Positions 1 through 11,584 of a stretch of DNA of 64,000 nt are shown here, one piece after another. The notes beneath the pieces are model-generated. The model searched no databases and was not told the origin of the DNA. It saw only the letters and a list, made by a program, of their open reading frames with translations. The first letter of the stretch is position 1. Every line of letters begins with the position of its first letter. A program made the translations under genes and the position numbers. This DNA comes from Sthenelais limicola (Eukaryota; Annelida; Polychaeta; Phyllodocida; Sigalionidae): NCBI GenBank assembly GCA_942159475.1, contig OW804096.1, forward strand, positions 136,471,791 to 136,535,790, given 5' to 3'.

Positions 1-169
1 ACTTTTTTTTTCAAAAATAAAGATATCAAACTTAAAATATAGAAATACATATTAGGTGTCCCAGTGTTTACTATCATTGGAATCAGCATGATCTCCTCTT
101 TTCAAATATGGTGGTATCTCAAAATCCATATTTTCCGACTTATGACTCATTTTCCTAAAACGGATCACA
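1..169 (+). mobile_element. MITE family B, 3' part (cut by window edge)
   Basis: Family B is defined here by an inverted terminal repeat beginning TGTGATGTGTTTCAGG and continuing into ATGAGTCATAAGTCGCAAAA. Full copies are about 410 bp and are often flanked by TA. No protein is encoded, so these are non-autonomous DNA elements. This copy keeps only its 3' half and is almost identical to the 3' half of the copy at 22554-22962. Confidence 0.8.
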
Positions 170-675
170 AATGTGTATGTTTATACAGCAATTAATTGTC
201 ATTTTGCGATCATTGCTAGCAAGGTATTAAATCTGGGTGTAAAACTGTTGGTGATTGAAAGTTGGCAGAGAAGACCCATGAATCAATTCAGAGTATAAGT
301 CAAACTACAGAGTGAGAGCAACTGATTGGTTAACTGCTATCAATGAGCTTGTTACTGATTGCTTGATCTAACACAGATGAAAGCATACATCTGCTAATAT
401 ATATAAATAAACAATGGAGGAAGAATATAGACATTTCAAGGTGGCATTAAATGAAGAAAAGGAAAAGAAAAACTACTACGTTAGTAACATCAGTGGTTTG
501 AAGCAATGTATAGAACGATGTACAGAATAAGATCCAAGCTGCGGCCCACAAATTTGAGATATTTGTACAATATGAGGGTGATTCAGAGGGAAAAATACTT
601 CAACAAGAGCCAACCAATCTGGATAAATTGATAGTTTTTTTTCCATGCTTTCAGATCGAGTTGAAGGTTACAAAA
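170..675. other. AT-rich stretch, no gene seen
   Basis: No open frame of note, RNA gene or repeat was recognised between the two family B copies. Confidence 0.5.
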
Positions 676-1083
676 TGTGATGTGTTTCAGGAAAATGAGT
701 CATAAGTCGCAAAATTGATATTTTTTAAAGTGTTTTTTCCACAAGATGACAGTATTGGAATGTTTTGATTTTTTGGGAGTCTGTCACTTATAGTTATGTC
801 AATCGATGTATCAAATTTCAGGACAATCTATGTAATATGTTCTTTCGTTTTAAAGGTCCTCATATGGACTATATTCAGTTACTTACTGTTTAGTGACCCC
901 CAGAAATATTGGAAACTTTTTTTTCAATAACGAAAATATCAAACCTAAAATCTAGAAATACTTATTATTTTATTAGACAGTTTACTATCATTAGAATCGG
1001 CTATATCTCCTCCTTTCAAATATAATAATATCTCAAAATCTATTTGTTGCGACTTATGACTCATTTTCCTGAAACACATCACA
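676..1083 (+). mobile_element. MITE family B, full length
   Basis: Both inverted ends are present (TGTGATGTGTTTCAGG and its complement ending ACATCACA). Length is 408 bp. It closely resembles the copy at 60574-60982. Confidence 0.85.
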
Positions 1084-1239
1084 AAATAGCCTATCATACT
1101 ATTCTATGGGGTTTTTTTTACAAAGGATGTCACTCAAAGCCCACGGCTTCTCATGACATCCCTGGTAAAAAAAATCTTGTGGGCATTGCATACAGTAAGT
1201 CAGATACAAACCTTGTTACATCCTCATAATGTATATCAG

Positions 1240-1325
1240 ACTACAGAGTTAGAGGTAGAGGTCGAGAGGTCGAGAGGTGAGAGGTCGAGAGGTCGAGAGG
1301 TAGAGAGGTAGAGAGGTAGAGGTTT
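1240..1325. repeat. GAGGTCGA/GAGGTAGA simple tandem repeat
   Basis: Short degenerate units of the type GAGGTCGA and GAGGTAGA are repeated directly before the 56-bp array. They resemble the GAGAGGT part of that array's unit and may be its eroded edge. Confidence 0.7.
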
Positions 1326-4075
1326 CCAAAAAGTGTAAGTCAGACTACAGAGTGAGAGATTAGAGAGGTGGACTGGTTTACACAGAGTGTAAGTCACACT
1401 ATACAGAGTGAGAGAGTGGAGAGGTGGACTGGTTTACACAGAGTGTAAGTCACACTATACAGAGTGAGAGAGTAGAGAGGTAGACTGGTTTACACAGAGT
1501 GTAAGTCACACTATACAGAGTGAGAGAGTGGAGAGGTGGACTGGTTTACACAGAGTGTAAGTCACACTATACAGAGTGAGAGAGTGGAGAGGTGGACTGG
1601 TTTACACAGAGTGTAAGTCACACTATACAGAGTGAGAGAGTGGAGAGGTGGACTGGTTTACACAGAGTGTAAGTCAGACTAGTGAGTGAGAGAGTGGAGA
1701 GGTGGACTGGTTTACACAGAGTGTAAGTCACACTATACAGAGTGAGAGAGTGGAGAGGTGGACTGGTTTACACAGAGTGTAAGTCACACTATACAGAGTG
1801 AGAGAGTGGAGAGGTGGACTGGTTTACACAGAGTGTAAGTCAGACTATACAGAGTGAGAGAGTGGAGAGGTAGACTGGTTTACACAGAGTGTAAGTCACA
1901 CTATACAGAGTGAGAGAGTAGAGAGGTGGACTGGTTTACACAGAGTGTAAGTCAGACTAGTGAGTGAGAGAGTAGAGAGGTGGACTGGTTTACACAGAGT
2001 GTAAGTCACACTATACAGAGTGAGAGAGTAGAGAGGTGGACTGGTTTACACAGAGTGTAAGTCAGACTAGTGAGTGAGAGGGTGGAGAGGTGGACTGGTT
2101 TACACAGAGTGTAAGTCACACTATACAGAGTGAGAGAGTGGAGAGGTGGACTGGTTTACACAGAGTGTAAGTCACACTATACAGAGTGAGAGAGTAGAGA
2201 GGTAGACTGGTTTAAACAGAGTGTAAGTCACACTATACAGAGTGAGAGAGTAGAGAGGTGGACTGGTTTACACAGAGTGTAAGTCAGACTATACAGAGTG
2301 AGAGAGTAGAGAGGTGGACTGGTTTACACAGAGTGTAAGTCAGACTAGTGAGTGAGAGGGTGGAGAGGTGGACTGGTTTACACAGAGTGTAAGTCACACT
2401 ATACAGAGTGAGAGAGTGGAGAGGTGGACTGGTTTACACAGAGTGTAAGTCAGACTACAGAGTGAGAGAGTGGAGAGGTGGACTGGTTTAAACAGAGTGT
2501 AAGTCAGACTATACAGAGTGAGAGAGTAGAGAGATAGACTGGTTTACACAGAGTGTAAGTCACACTATACAGAGTGAGAGAGTGGAGAGGTGGACTGGTT
2601 TACACAGAGTGTAAGTCAGACTACAGAGTGAGAAAGTGGAGAGGTGGACTGGTTTACACAGAGTGTAAGTCACACTATACAGAGTGAGAGAGTGGAGAGG
2701 TGGACTGGTTTACACAGAGTGTAAGTCAGACTACAGAGTGAGAGAGTGGAGAGGTAGACTGGTTTACACAGAGTGTAAGTCAGACTACAGAGTGAGAGAG
2801 TGGAGAGGTGGACTGGTTTACACAGAGTGTAAGTCACACTACAGAGTGAGAGAGTGGAGAGGTAGACTGGTTTACACAGAGTGTAAGTCACACTATACAG
2901 AGTGAGAGAGTAGAGAGGTGGACTGGTTTACACAGAGTGTAAGTCAGACTACAGAGTGAGAGAGTAGAGAGGTGGACTGGTTTACACAGAGTGTAAGTCA
3001 CACTATACAGAGTGAGAGAGTAGAGAGGTGGACTGGTTTACACAGAGTGTAAGTCAGACTATACAGAGTGAGAGAGTAGAGAGGTGGACTGGTTTACACA
3101 GAGTGTAAGTCAGACTACAGAGTGAGGGAGTGGAGAGGTAGACTGGTTTACACAGAGTGTAAGTCAGACTAGTGAGTGAGAGAGTGGAGAGGTGGACTGG
3201 TTTACACAGAGTGTAATTCAGACTATACAGAGTGAGAGAGTAGAGAGGTGGACTGGTTTACACAGAGTGTAAGTCACACTATACAGAGTGAGAGAGTAGA
3301 GAGGTGGACTGGTTTACACAGAGTGTAAGTCAGACTACAGAGTGAGAGAGTAGAGAGGTGGACTGGTTTACACAGAGTGTAAGTCACACTATACAGAATG
3401 AGAGAGTGGAGAGGTGGACTGGTTTAAACAGAGTGTAAGTCAGACTATACAGAGTGAGAGAGTGGAGAGGTGGACTGGTTTACACAGAGTGTAAGTCAGA
3501 CTATACAGAGTGAGAGAGTAGAGAGGTGGACTGGTTTACACAGAGTGTAAGTCAGACTATACAGAGTGAGAGAGTAGAGAGGTAGACTGGTTTACACAGA
3601 GTGTAAGTCAGACTATACAGAGTGAGAGAGTGGAGAGGTGGACTGGTTTACACAGAGTGTAAGTCACACTATACAGAGTGAGAGAGTGGAGAGGTGGACT
3701 GGTTTACACAGAGTGTAAGTCAGACTAGTGAGTGAGGGAGTGGAGAGGTAGACTGGTTTACACAGAGTGTAAGTCAGACTACAGGGTGAGAGAGTGGGGA
3801 GGTGGACTGGTTTACACAGAGTGTAAGTCACACTATACAGAGTGAGAGAGTGGAGAGGTGGACTGGTTTACACAGAGTGTAAGTCACACTATACAGAGTG
3901 AGAGAGTAGAGAGGTGGACTGGTTTACACAGAGTGTAAGTCACACTATACAGAGTGAGAGAGTGGAGAGGTGGACTGGTTTACACAGAGTGTAAGTCAGA
4001 CTATACAGAGTGAGAGAGTGGAGAGGTGGACTGGTTTACACAGAGTGTAAGTCAGACTATGGTGTGACAGAGGTG
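1326..4075. repeat. 56-bp minisatellite array, about 49 copies
   Basis: The unit runs GGTGGACTGGTTTACACAGA, then GTGTAAGTCACACTATACAG, then AGTGAGAGAGTGGAGA. Variant units of about 54 bp carry CAGACTACAGAG or CAGACTAGTGAG in the middle. Copies differ by a few point changes, and the variants are interspersed rather than in blocks. The right edge grades into the splice donor of the minus-strand exon at 4091-4151: the last partial unit, GGTGGACTGTTTTACTCACC, runs into the donor. On the minus strand the array therefore sits at the very start of intron 1. Open frames across it are only by-products of the period. Confidence 0.95.
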
Positions 4076-4090
4076 GACTGTTTTACTCAC

Positions 4091-4151
4091 CCCAGGAGAG
4101 GCTGACGGCAGAGAGTGTGCCGAGCAGGAGGATGATCTGGAGGTTGGCCAT
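4091..4151 (-). CDS. First coding exon of a secreted or membrane protein (partial gene)
   Basis: On the minus strand an ATG at 4151-4149 opens MANLQIILLLGTLSAVSLSW, a short N-region, a long hydrophobic core and small residues, as in a eukaryotic signal peptide. After the Trp codon one base (phase 1) precedes a consensus donor GTGAGTAA at 4090-4083. A TATA box lies about 55 bp upstream of the ATG, giving a short 5' leader. The coding exon is 61 nt. The next exon would lie at lower coordinates beyond the 56-bp array; I see no convincing one before position 1, so the gene probably continues outside the window. The mature protein cannot be named. Start, signal peptide, donor and TATA agree with each other, but this is still inference from sequence shape. 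Confidence 0.72.
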
Positions 4152-4201
4152 CTTCAGTGTAGAGTGACTTGGAGAAGTCTGGCTGTGTCTTGCCACCCTG
4201 G

Positions 4202-4214
4202 AGTATATATACAG
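4202..4214 (-). promoter_or_regulatory. TATA box of the minus-strand secreted-protein gene
   Basis: The minus strand reads CTGTATATATACT, about 55 bp upstream of the ATG at 4151. At the usual 25-30 bp spacing transcription would start near 4175, leaving a leader of about 25 nt. Confidence 0.65.
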
Positions 4215-4259
4215 GTCCCTCCATGGCACCGTGTCGTTGGGCTATTGACCAGGCCGCCC

Positions 4260-5480
4260 ACTGTTAACTTTCCATGTAGATACCACAACAACAATTCCTG
4301 CTCTGATTATTGATATTTTAAAAGCTCTAGGAGATAAGGAAGTTAATTATGGATTTGTGGAAGTCAGCAGGTTGCCCTACTATCAACCAGACTGTCCACT
4401 TTTTATTTTCCCAGAAGATGTCCATGTATATCGACCATTATCAATAGATTCTGAAACCGACTGTGCAGCACAGTGAGATTTTGCACCTGATTTGACTTGT
4501 AAAAAAGATTATGGATTGGCAGTGGCTGGTATGTGTTGACGTCTATTTGTCAGATTGGTTAGGAACTGGGATGAGTGAACTAGTGATTCATCTCCTCATT
4601 GTACTCTTGCACGAGGTGGCCACGTGTACAAAGTGTATAACACGTAGATGAATTAACAGTTGAATAGGAATGAATGGTCCGCACCATTTTTTTTATGCAG
4701 ATTTATATTAAGGATGATCGAGGGTATTTCCAAAAGTATAAAATGAGCTTGATTTTTTTCACAGTTTGTACTCCAAATCATGCCGATTTCAAATATAATT
4801 TGTTTAAAGGGAGTTTCCAAACTAGATTATGCTGGTGTCTGGTAATAAAGGTTGATAGCTGGCAAGGACCAAGAACCTGAGTTAGTGATATGTTTGTTAG
4901 TTAGTGCGGTACTAATTAGCAAGACCCACAATTCACTACAATTTGGTGCCGTGCAAGTTGGTCCTTGTTGGTTGGTTGGAGAAAGGCACTTGTGAGTGTA
5001 ATGTTTCTAGTGAGGAAGGAGAGACAACTTCCCTAGTTGTCTGGCTCTGAATACCTGGATTGGACTTGGTGTTGGTGGTGACTGGTATTGGACATAGATT
5101 TGCTATGAGAGTAACCGGAAGGCATGTCTCAAGCTGGGATTGACAGGCCAGGGACCCCACTAAAAGAGTGGATCCAAATTCTCAGCTGCAGCTGGGAGGA
5201 GGACTGCCACTCAGGTGGAGGTTTTTACCTGGAGTCAATTTTCTCTAGCTGGAGGTAGATTGGTATAAGCAGCATTCTGGTGGCACTCTCCTGGTATTTC
5301 AGCCCATACCATGTTCCTACTACAAACAAGTGTAATCCAAGGAAATGGTTGTATATGAATGATGACCAGAAATTGATTCTTAGTAGTCCTATAACACCTG
5401 CATAGTTGTTCCTGGATTTCAGTTTGAATCTAAGAATCTAAGCAGCCAGAGGTTGTTGTGGGATCTGCTTGAGTTAATCT
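4260..5480. other. Intergenic sequence, no gene seen
   Basis: It contains only short open frames without recognisable domains. The part from about 4900 is rich in short TGGTT/TTGGT words and may be an old repeat. Confidence 0.45.
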
Positions 5481-5524
5481 CATGTTAGAGGACTGGAGCT
5501 GGAGTTTGGCAGAACTTCTGAGTG

Positions 5525-5712
5525 AATGTCCGGGTGCAATCCGGATGCATTCCCATGGCATTCCAGCGGCATTCCGGTGGCATTCCGGCGAGGAAAACGG
5601 GTGCATTCCGCTGGCATTCCGGCATGCATTCCGCCAGCATTCCGGCAAGGAATCTGGCGGCATTCCAGTTCAGAATCTGGCAGCATTCTGGTGGCATTCT
5701 GACACAGGTTTC
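5525..5712. repeat. GGCATTCCGG-type minisatellite
   Basis: Units of about 10-12 bp built on GCATTCCGG or GCATTCTGG recur about 14 times with spacers such as CGAGGAAAAC and CAAGGAATCT. The decamer period keeps several frames open on both strands, so the overlapping small open frames here are not genes. Confidence 0.85.
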
Positions 5713-5939
5713 AGTGGGATTTCCAGCTATATGTTGTGGAGTTGACACTGGCTGTAATTTCAGTTGATTTCCTTGTGGTTTGTGGCAGTATTTGTTACTG
5801 GTTTCTACCTGGATTTCTAACTGGTTTTCCAGTTGGTTTTTCTGCTAGACTTTTCCGGTTGATGGTCCTTGGATGTTTCACTCTGAATCTGGTTACATGA
5901 CATGGCAGCGAATGAACTAAGGCCCCATGATGTTGTGTA

Positions 5940-6120
5940 TTGTTGGCATGGCAGCAGGTTGACTCCCCTGGGATGTTATGGCAGCAGGGTCAGAGAGCCC
6001 TGGGATGTCAGGTATCATTAATAATGACAGCAGGTTGAATCCCCTGGTTGGCATGGTAACAGGGTCAGAGGGCCCTGGGATGTCAGGTATCGTTGGCATG
6101 GCAGTGGGTTGACCTGGATG
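5940..6120. repeat. Degenerate 75-80-bp tandem repeat
   Basis: Two to two and a half copies of a unit containing GGCATGGCAGCAGGTTGA, CAGGGTCAGAGRGCCCTGGG and ATGTCAGGTATC. Confidence 0.7.
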
Positions 6121-7087
6121 GAATGTCATGTAGTGTGCTTGTTATTTGGAGTGGTATTAATAATGGTGGTGCATGATCAAAGCGAACTTGCAATGAGCAG
6201 GAGGTGTTCCTCGGATGGCTTGGGGACGCCCACTGGGAAAGCTCCGGGGGTCTTGGAAGCACAGATCATTCTGTCAATGGTTCGTTATTGTGAATGTTTG
6301 GTTGTGCGACATGTGCAAGTTGCCAAAGGTTATAGGACTCCAGTATACTTGGTATGGATGAGTACAATTTGGATTGGTCTGGTGAATTCACTATGGAGGA
6401 AAGGTGAACATGCCATCGTATATAAGTCTATGCAAAGCGAGTCAGTATTAAGCCCTGTGCGGGAAGACGTATACTGCAATTTATACAGGTATTGACTTGT
6501 GGTTTGATGGTGAAGGATTATATTCCGTGAAATGAGATTAGACGGAATAGGGTCAAACAGGTTTGGATAATCAAGATGATGAATGAATATTCCTTTGAAT
6601 AGGATGAATTAGAATTGGGATAGCATGCACTGCAGGCAGTGTGAGTTGGTTCTGCTGGATCTCCTGATGAGAAGTTGTTTTGATACTGCTATTGTGTGCT
6701 GTGGCACTGCTCGGGTAAAAGAATAGCATGGAACCGGAAAATTTGGCTACTCACTTTGGCTAGTATAAAACTCAGCTCAGAGTGTTTATGGGCAAAACTG
6801 GTGAAATGGTGTTACAGACGTTGGAAATGAAAAAAGACACAACGAGAAGTACTGGTATTTTTTCATTGGTGTGATTCGGTATGATTATGCTGCATTGTGC
6901 TGATTTTATCAATTGATAACCCTATACATGGACCCTTCTGGTTATGGATATTGAGATCTTCACTTGTCCAGCGTTCTTCCTTGCATGTATAGACTTATCG
7001 GCAGAAGATAGGAACGGCTACATTCATGAGTGCATGTCTCGATTGATATAGCTAAGATGGTAGTAAGTGGCTGCTTGGGTCGCTTCC
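6121..7087. other. Unassigned sequence
   Basis: A 128-codon plus-strand frame (6109-6495) is open but has no recognisable domain and unremarkable composition. I did not call it a gene. Nothing else is recognised. Confidence 0.4.
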
Positions 7088-7500
7088 TAGTGAAGTCGGA
7101 CCACTCTGATGTTGGACCGGGTGGGTTAGTGGAGTCGGACCAGGGGGTTAGTGGACTCGGACCACTGGGTTAGTGGACTCAGACCAAAGGGTTGGTGGAC
7201 TCGGACCAAACCATATCATACAAAAATTAACCCTAAACCTAACCTTAAAATTGGTTGTCCTAAGTCAGTAAAGCTAGTAGTGGAGTGTCCGAAGTAAAAC
7301 TGACTAATAAAAGAATTACTTTGACTATATATATATATATACCTTTGTAATAATGTTCCACCTAAAGATATGCCTGGTCCGAGTCCACTAACCCCCTGGT
7401 CCGAGTCCACTAACTCACTGGTCCGACCTTACCCAGTCCGAGTATACAACAGTCCGAGTATACGATGGTCCGACCCCAGAACGGTCCGAGTTCTCCAGAC
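7088..7500. mobile_element. Foldback element with clustered inverted repeats
   Basis: The left arm has four or five direct copies of a module close to GGTTAGTGGACTCGGACCA (7120-7208). The right arm has its inverse, TGGTCCGAGTCCACTAAC, twice, then related GTCCGAGT/GTCCGACC modules (7374-7490). About 165 bp of AT-rich sequence, including a (TA)n run near 7325, separates the arms. No coding region. Confidence 0.7.
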
Positions 7501-8361
7501 CCCCTTGGGTCACATTGGTGTAGTTGCAAATATTTGATAACATGATATGAGTATTGAGTTGAAACTGGATTTGAAACTGGATTTTCCATGATAGAAATTG
7601 GGAATTTGGTGCAGCAGCTAACCCATCTAGGGAAGCAGCTGTAGCCGGAATGAGCAGGGGGCCATATCAAATATGCCCCCAAAAATAATACAGTTTAACA
7701 CCAATCTAGTTACAGAATACAACAACCAGTAAATATGTTTATTCATGATAATCTATCAAAACTGTGTCCTTAAACGGTCTACTGGATTGATACCATGAAA
7801 TCTAATTAGATCACGATGGTACACAATGCAGTTTTTTTTTAATTTCCTATCAATTGGACAGACAAAATGTGCATCAAACAATTTTGGGACCTCAGTCTCT
7901 CCTGTTGTTGTATTGGTTTTTATAAAACTAGGTCATTATGTGATTTAAGGTTATTATTTGTTTAAATGGAGAAAACAACTTTGGATTCGGGTATCTGAAA
8001 ATATGCACATCATATTGTCACTATATTTCAAAATATTTCATTATCATTTTGACCCTAATCAAAATATATAAATGGAAATATGTGGCCTTGGCCCATTCCC
8101 TTTTAAATAAGCTCTATGGGATGAGAAGGAAGTGGGGTTATGTAGTGGTAGCAGTCTGCAAGCTATCTTAATGCATTAATGCATGGAAGCCAATTATAGC
8201 CTGTAGTACTATATTAAGTGTTTTTAATATTAAATATTTTTAATTTATTTTGACCACAATCATCTTTCACTTCATTCATACTAAAATATATATAGTTGTT
8301 CCATCACAAGACCATTATTACTTATCTCTCCAACCACATTTCACTCCAATATATAACAGAG
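7501..8361. other. AT-rich intergenic sequence, no gene seen
   Basis: No domain, RNA gene or repeat was recognised. Confidence 0.45.
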
Positions 8362-8572
8362 TGGGTCAGACTTTCAGAAAATGTACAATTCACCTTCACT
8401 AATCCTCTCAAATAACCCACATTTAAGACAAAAATGAGCTTCAAAAATGCAGTTTAACATAACAGAACTGATACTTTAAGTCCATGCGATACCAAATATA
8501 GTCAGATATACCTGGTATTCTACATTTTTCAGCCTAATTTAGGAGAATCTCCTAAATGGTTAGAGCTGCCAA
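8362..8572 (-). mobile_element. MITE family A, truncated
   Basis: Family A is defined here by an inverted end TGGGTCAGATTTTCAG followed by AAAATGTACAATT. Full length is about 235-250 bp with no coding capacity, usually flanked by TA, which suggests a Tc1/mariner-type mobiliser. The plus orientation starts with GGCAGCTGTACACATTTAG after the end. This copy is of the subtype with AGAACTGATACTTTAA and lacks its distal end. Confidence 0.8.
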
Positions 8573-9127
8573 AATGATGTAAATAATGTAAATTATGGGC
8601 AGAATAAAATTGTATATGGGCTGAAATCTGACAAAATGGAAATAAACAATACGTAGTTTTGCTGTAGATAACCATGGTATCCAGCATCAGATGACTATTG
8701 ATGTTTCTCACTGTGTGCTGAGATGCACAAACTGATTACTGATGTTCATACACATTATGGATTATTACTGCAACCATTGGTTGGCACCAGGTGGGCTTTA
8801 ACTGCGCAGCTTTGACTACTCTCAGATAACTTGATGAATAACTTGTTTAGATTTTGACTGCATTTTATATAGATTTACTTCATGTGACGATGACTTGTTT
8901 GTCAGCTTTTTTTTCATGAAGTAAGAATAAGTTTTTTTGCTTGTAGTATTTTGTTTTTTTCATTTCATTTCAGGCCAACAAGTTTGTGTTGCCATCAAAT
9001 AAGCCTTAATTCATCCAAAGTATATATTTTGGACAAAATGGTTAAGAAACTGAGATGCGCTCGGACTTCCGGTTCAGACAAAGAGAACAAATGTGTGTGT
9101 CGCTGACTTGGCTTGTTTTTCTTTTTC
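8573..9127. other. AT-rich intergenic sequence, no gene seen
   Basis: No gene or known repeat was recognised. Confidence 0.4.
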
Positions 9128-9400
9128 AGCTCCAGCGGACATGGAAGGATTGTTTTCTACTTAAGCAGAGTGATTTATAAAGATACAGAGTGATTCTAGA
9201 AAATCAAAGCATAAACTGTACAAGTGGATTAAGTGTGTAGCAGACTTTTTCTTTTGGTGCCACAAGGAGTCAGGCGTGTTGGGGTGGTAGCCATCTTGGC
9301 ATCCCAATGAATACATATACTCCAGGGTGTTTCCTAAGGAACTTTCATAGACATGTAAAGGAACCCAGGAGAGGGACTCCGACAAGCACAGTGCTAGCAA
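9128..9400. repeat. 273-bp direct duplication, copy 1
   Basis: By eye it is identical over its full length to 9527-9799 (AGCTCCAGCGGACATGG to CAGTGCTAGCAA), 399 bp away. Short flanking modules (TAGTTGTGTTCTGGATTACA and TAGGGCCTGTCTAACAAG) are also repeated, with one of them in immediate tandem at 9401-9490. Confidence 0.9.
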
Positions 9401-9526
9401 TAGTTGTGTTCTGGATTACAAGGTCGAGAGGTGCAACAGTTAATATAGTTGTGTTCTGGATTACAAGGTCGAGAGGTGCAACAGTTAATATAGGGCCTGT
9501 CTAACAAGCTAATCTAGGTCACATCT

Positions 9527-9799
9527 AGCTCCAGCGGACATGGAAGGATTGTTTTCTACTTAAGCAGAGTGATTTATAAAGATACAGAGTGATTCTAGAA
9601 AATCAAAGCATAAACTGTACAAGTGGATTAAGTGTGTAGCAGACTTTTTCTTTTGGTGCCACAAGGAGTCAGGCGTGTTGGGGTGGTAGCCATCTTGGCA
9701 TCCCAATGAATACATATACTCCAGGGTGTTTCCTAAGGAACTTTCATAGACATGTAAAGGAACCCAGGAGAGGGACTCCGACAAGCACAGTGCTAGCAA
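9527..9799. repeat. 273-bp direct duplication, copy 2
   Basis: Second copy of the 273-bp unit. After 63 bp of new sequence the TAGTTGTGTTCTGGATTACA and TAGGGCCTGTCTAACAAG modules recur (9863-9942). The layout could be a young segmental duplication or the repeated end of a retroelement whose body begins at the frame near 10036. Confidence 0.9.
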
Positions 9800-10035
9800 G
9801 GATGAATTTGTGAATCTTTACATAGGATTGCTGACATTGACTTTACCAAGAGACTTACAGGATAGTTGTGTTCTGGATTACAAGGTCGAGAGGTGCAACA
9901 GTTAATATAGGGCCTGTCTAACAAGCTAATCTAGGTCACATCGTCCCTCGCTGTCTAATAGCAGGAGCAAGATAGAGAAGGGATTAGCATCCAAGAAGGA
10001 TTTAAAAGTTTAATGAAGTGGATTACAAATTAAGC

Positions 10036-10533
10036 ATGAAAATGGCAGAAACCATTACGGAACTTATGTCAATGTTTATAGAAATATCCAAGCAAATTCA
10101 GTCGACAACTATTGCAAACCCATCTCAGATTGAAAATGTTGAAACCGATAACTTGGATAGGGAAATAAAAATTGATAAGGTGTCAACTTGAGAACTTGAG
10201 GATCAGTCTAACAAAATGGAAGAGATCAAGCTTTCTATGATCAAGAAAAGTGATGAAAATGAAATCCCCTTAGCCAAACAAGTGAAAGAACTGGAAAGGA
10301 GCTGCATGCTTGATGGTGACAATGAGACAGCCCTGATTAATATCTCAGTAAATCTCTTAGAGAATATGATAGGTGGTTTCAAATATGTTTCTGGTACAAG
10401 CAAAGGAGTAAAAAACGCCTGGGACTGGGTGAGAAGAGAGAATCTCATCAAAGAACAAGAAGGAAAGGTGCAAAAGCCTATATGGTTTGAAAGGGACTTA
10501 TGCACTTGGTGGAAGGGGGACGAGATGGGGTGA
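10036..10533 (+). pseudogene. Broken open frame, possible retroelement gag-like coiled-coil protein
   Basis: From an ATG at 10036 one frame stays open to the stop at 10531-10533 except for a single in-frame TGA at 10189-10191. It would give about 165 residues. The product is charged and helix-prone (EEIKLSMIKKSDENE, KQVKELERS) with a C-terminal part containing NAWDWVRRENLIKEQ. This looks like a coiled coil rather than any enzyme I recognise. It starts about 90 bp after the repeated modules ending at 9942, so it may be the first frame of a retroelement whose end is the duplicated 399-bp unit. That link is inference. Family unknown. Confidence 0.4.
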
Positions 10534-11402
10534 ACGAGGACTTTTTAGATGGCAGATGCTTATGTTTATTGCAATATTAATTTGATAATATGAGATATAC
10601 AGCCAGCTGAAAAATTTGTGTATACTAGATTGTCAAATGTCAATGACATGGCCTTGAATATGCCAGTATATTGAACAATATAGGGCCTAGTTAGTTAAAT
10701 TTGGTAACTTTACAGATTAATTGGTATGATGTATGTTGGATATGATTAGAGATATCAGTTAAGAGAAAAATGATGAATATAACAGTTCTGAGAATCGATT
10801 CATTTTCTAGAAAAATAAGATAGTGATGTTTGCTTGATTGGATTAAAAAATGTTGGTTTATATTGCTTTGAAAGTTGATTCGTGACTTGAAGAGATCTCA
10901 CTTTGTTGTAATGAAGCTGTGGTAGTACATGTATGAAGCCCATGATCCGTGATAGAAAACTGACCATCTTTTAGAGGTAATTCGCAAAGAAAATTAAAAG
11001 TGTTGTCATGTTTATGGTGGAATAAAGACCCGGTGTAGGGGGGGAAAAAAAGAAACTGAGATGCACTCTCACACATCAACCAAATTTTCTTCATACATTT
11101 GTGCTTTACCAATATTAGGAAAATGATAGGGCAAATGCATTGTAATATTAAACTAAAACTATTTCATTGTTCTGTTTCTTATATTTAAAAATGTATGACT
11201 ACTGCTGCAAAAGTGCAATGGCCGACTAACAAAGCTCATTTCTTTTCACAGTCATCTGAAGTCATTTGGAACGAATTTGGGATGATGCCTTCCCCCTGAT
11301 TTGTTGCGGGTCTTCATAATAGTCCCCACTTATAATTTGTGGTCCCATCAAAGGTCATTAAATACCTTCAATTGTTTCAGTTATTATCTCACTAGCATTC
11401 AT
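10534..11402. other. AT-rich spacer, no gene seen
   Basis: No gene was recognised. An snRNA would be expected near 11276 (minus) if the motif at 11528-11542 acts as at the other snRNA genes, but I find no U1, U2, U4, U5 or U6 core there. Confidence 0.4.
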
Positions 11403-11577
11403 GGGTGGAAATGACTGCTTGCCGTGCCTCAACGACTCTCACTGACCCTTGTAGCAAACATCCGACCCTTTGGCTCCCGGTTCACAGCAATGGACATTGC
11501 TTCCTTGCAGTCTGAGGACACATGTCACCTGGTGTCAAGCAGAGGCATCTAAGCATACAGAGACTCCCAATTCTTTC
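11403..11577. repeat. snRNA-cluster repeat segment P, copy 1
   Basis: Matches 12703-12893 (GGGTGGAAATGACTG, then TGCAGTCTGAGGACAC, then the CCTGGTGTCAAGCAG motif). In copy 2 this segment forms the upstream region of the U5 gene. Copy 1 has no recognisable snRNA behind it. Confidence 0.8.
11528..11542 (-). promoter_or_regulatory. CCTGGTGTCAAGCAG motif, orphan copy
   Basis: One of four copies of the motif CCTGGTGTCAARCAG in the cluster. The other three lie 251-261 bp upstream of snRNA starts; this one has no identified snRNA partner. Confidence 0.5.
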
Positions 11578-11584
11578 CCTGGTG

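Noticed and set aside
1326..4075. CRISPR-like array
   Set aside because: Units are contiguous with no unique spacers, in a eukaryotic setting; it is a minisatellite.
5430..5767. Several overlapping frames on both strands
   Set aside because: By-products of the GCATTCCGG minisatellite; no domain and mutually overlapping.
6109..6495. 128-codon plus-strand frame
   Set aside because: No recognisable domain, homopolymer or splice signals; length is possible by chance in this composition.
9161..9799. Identical 79-codon minus-strand frames
   Set aside because: Identical only because they lie in the 273-bp duplication; no domain or start context.
11240..11330. Possible U6-like words (TTTGGAACGAATTTGG)
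   Set aside because: Only short matches; the U6 catalytic core and terminator are missing.
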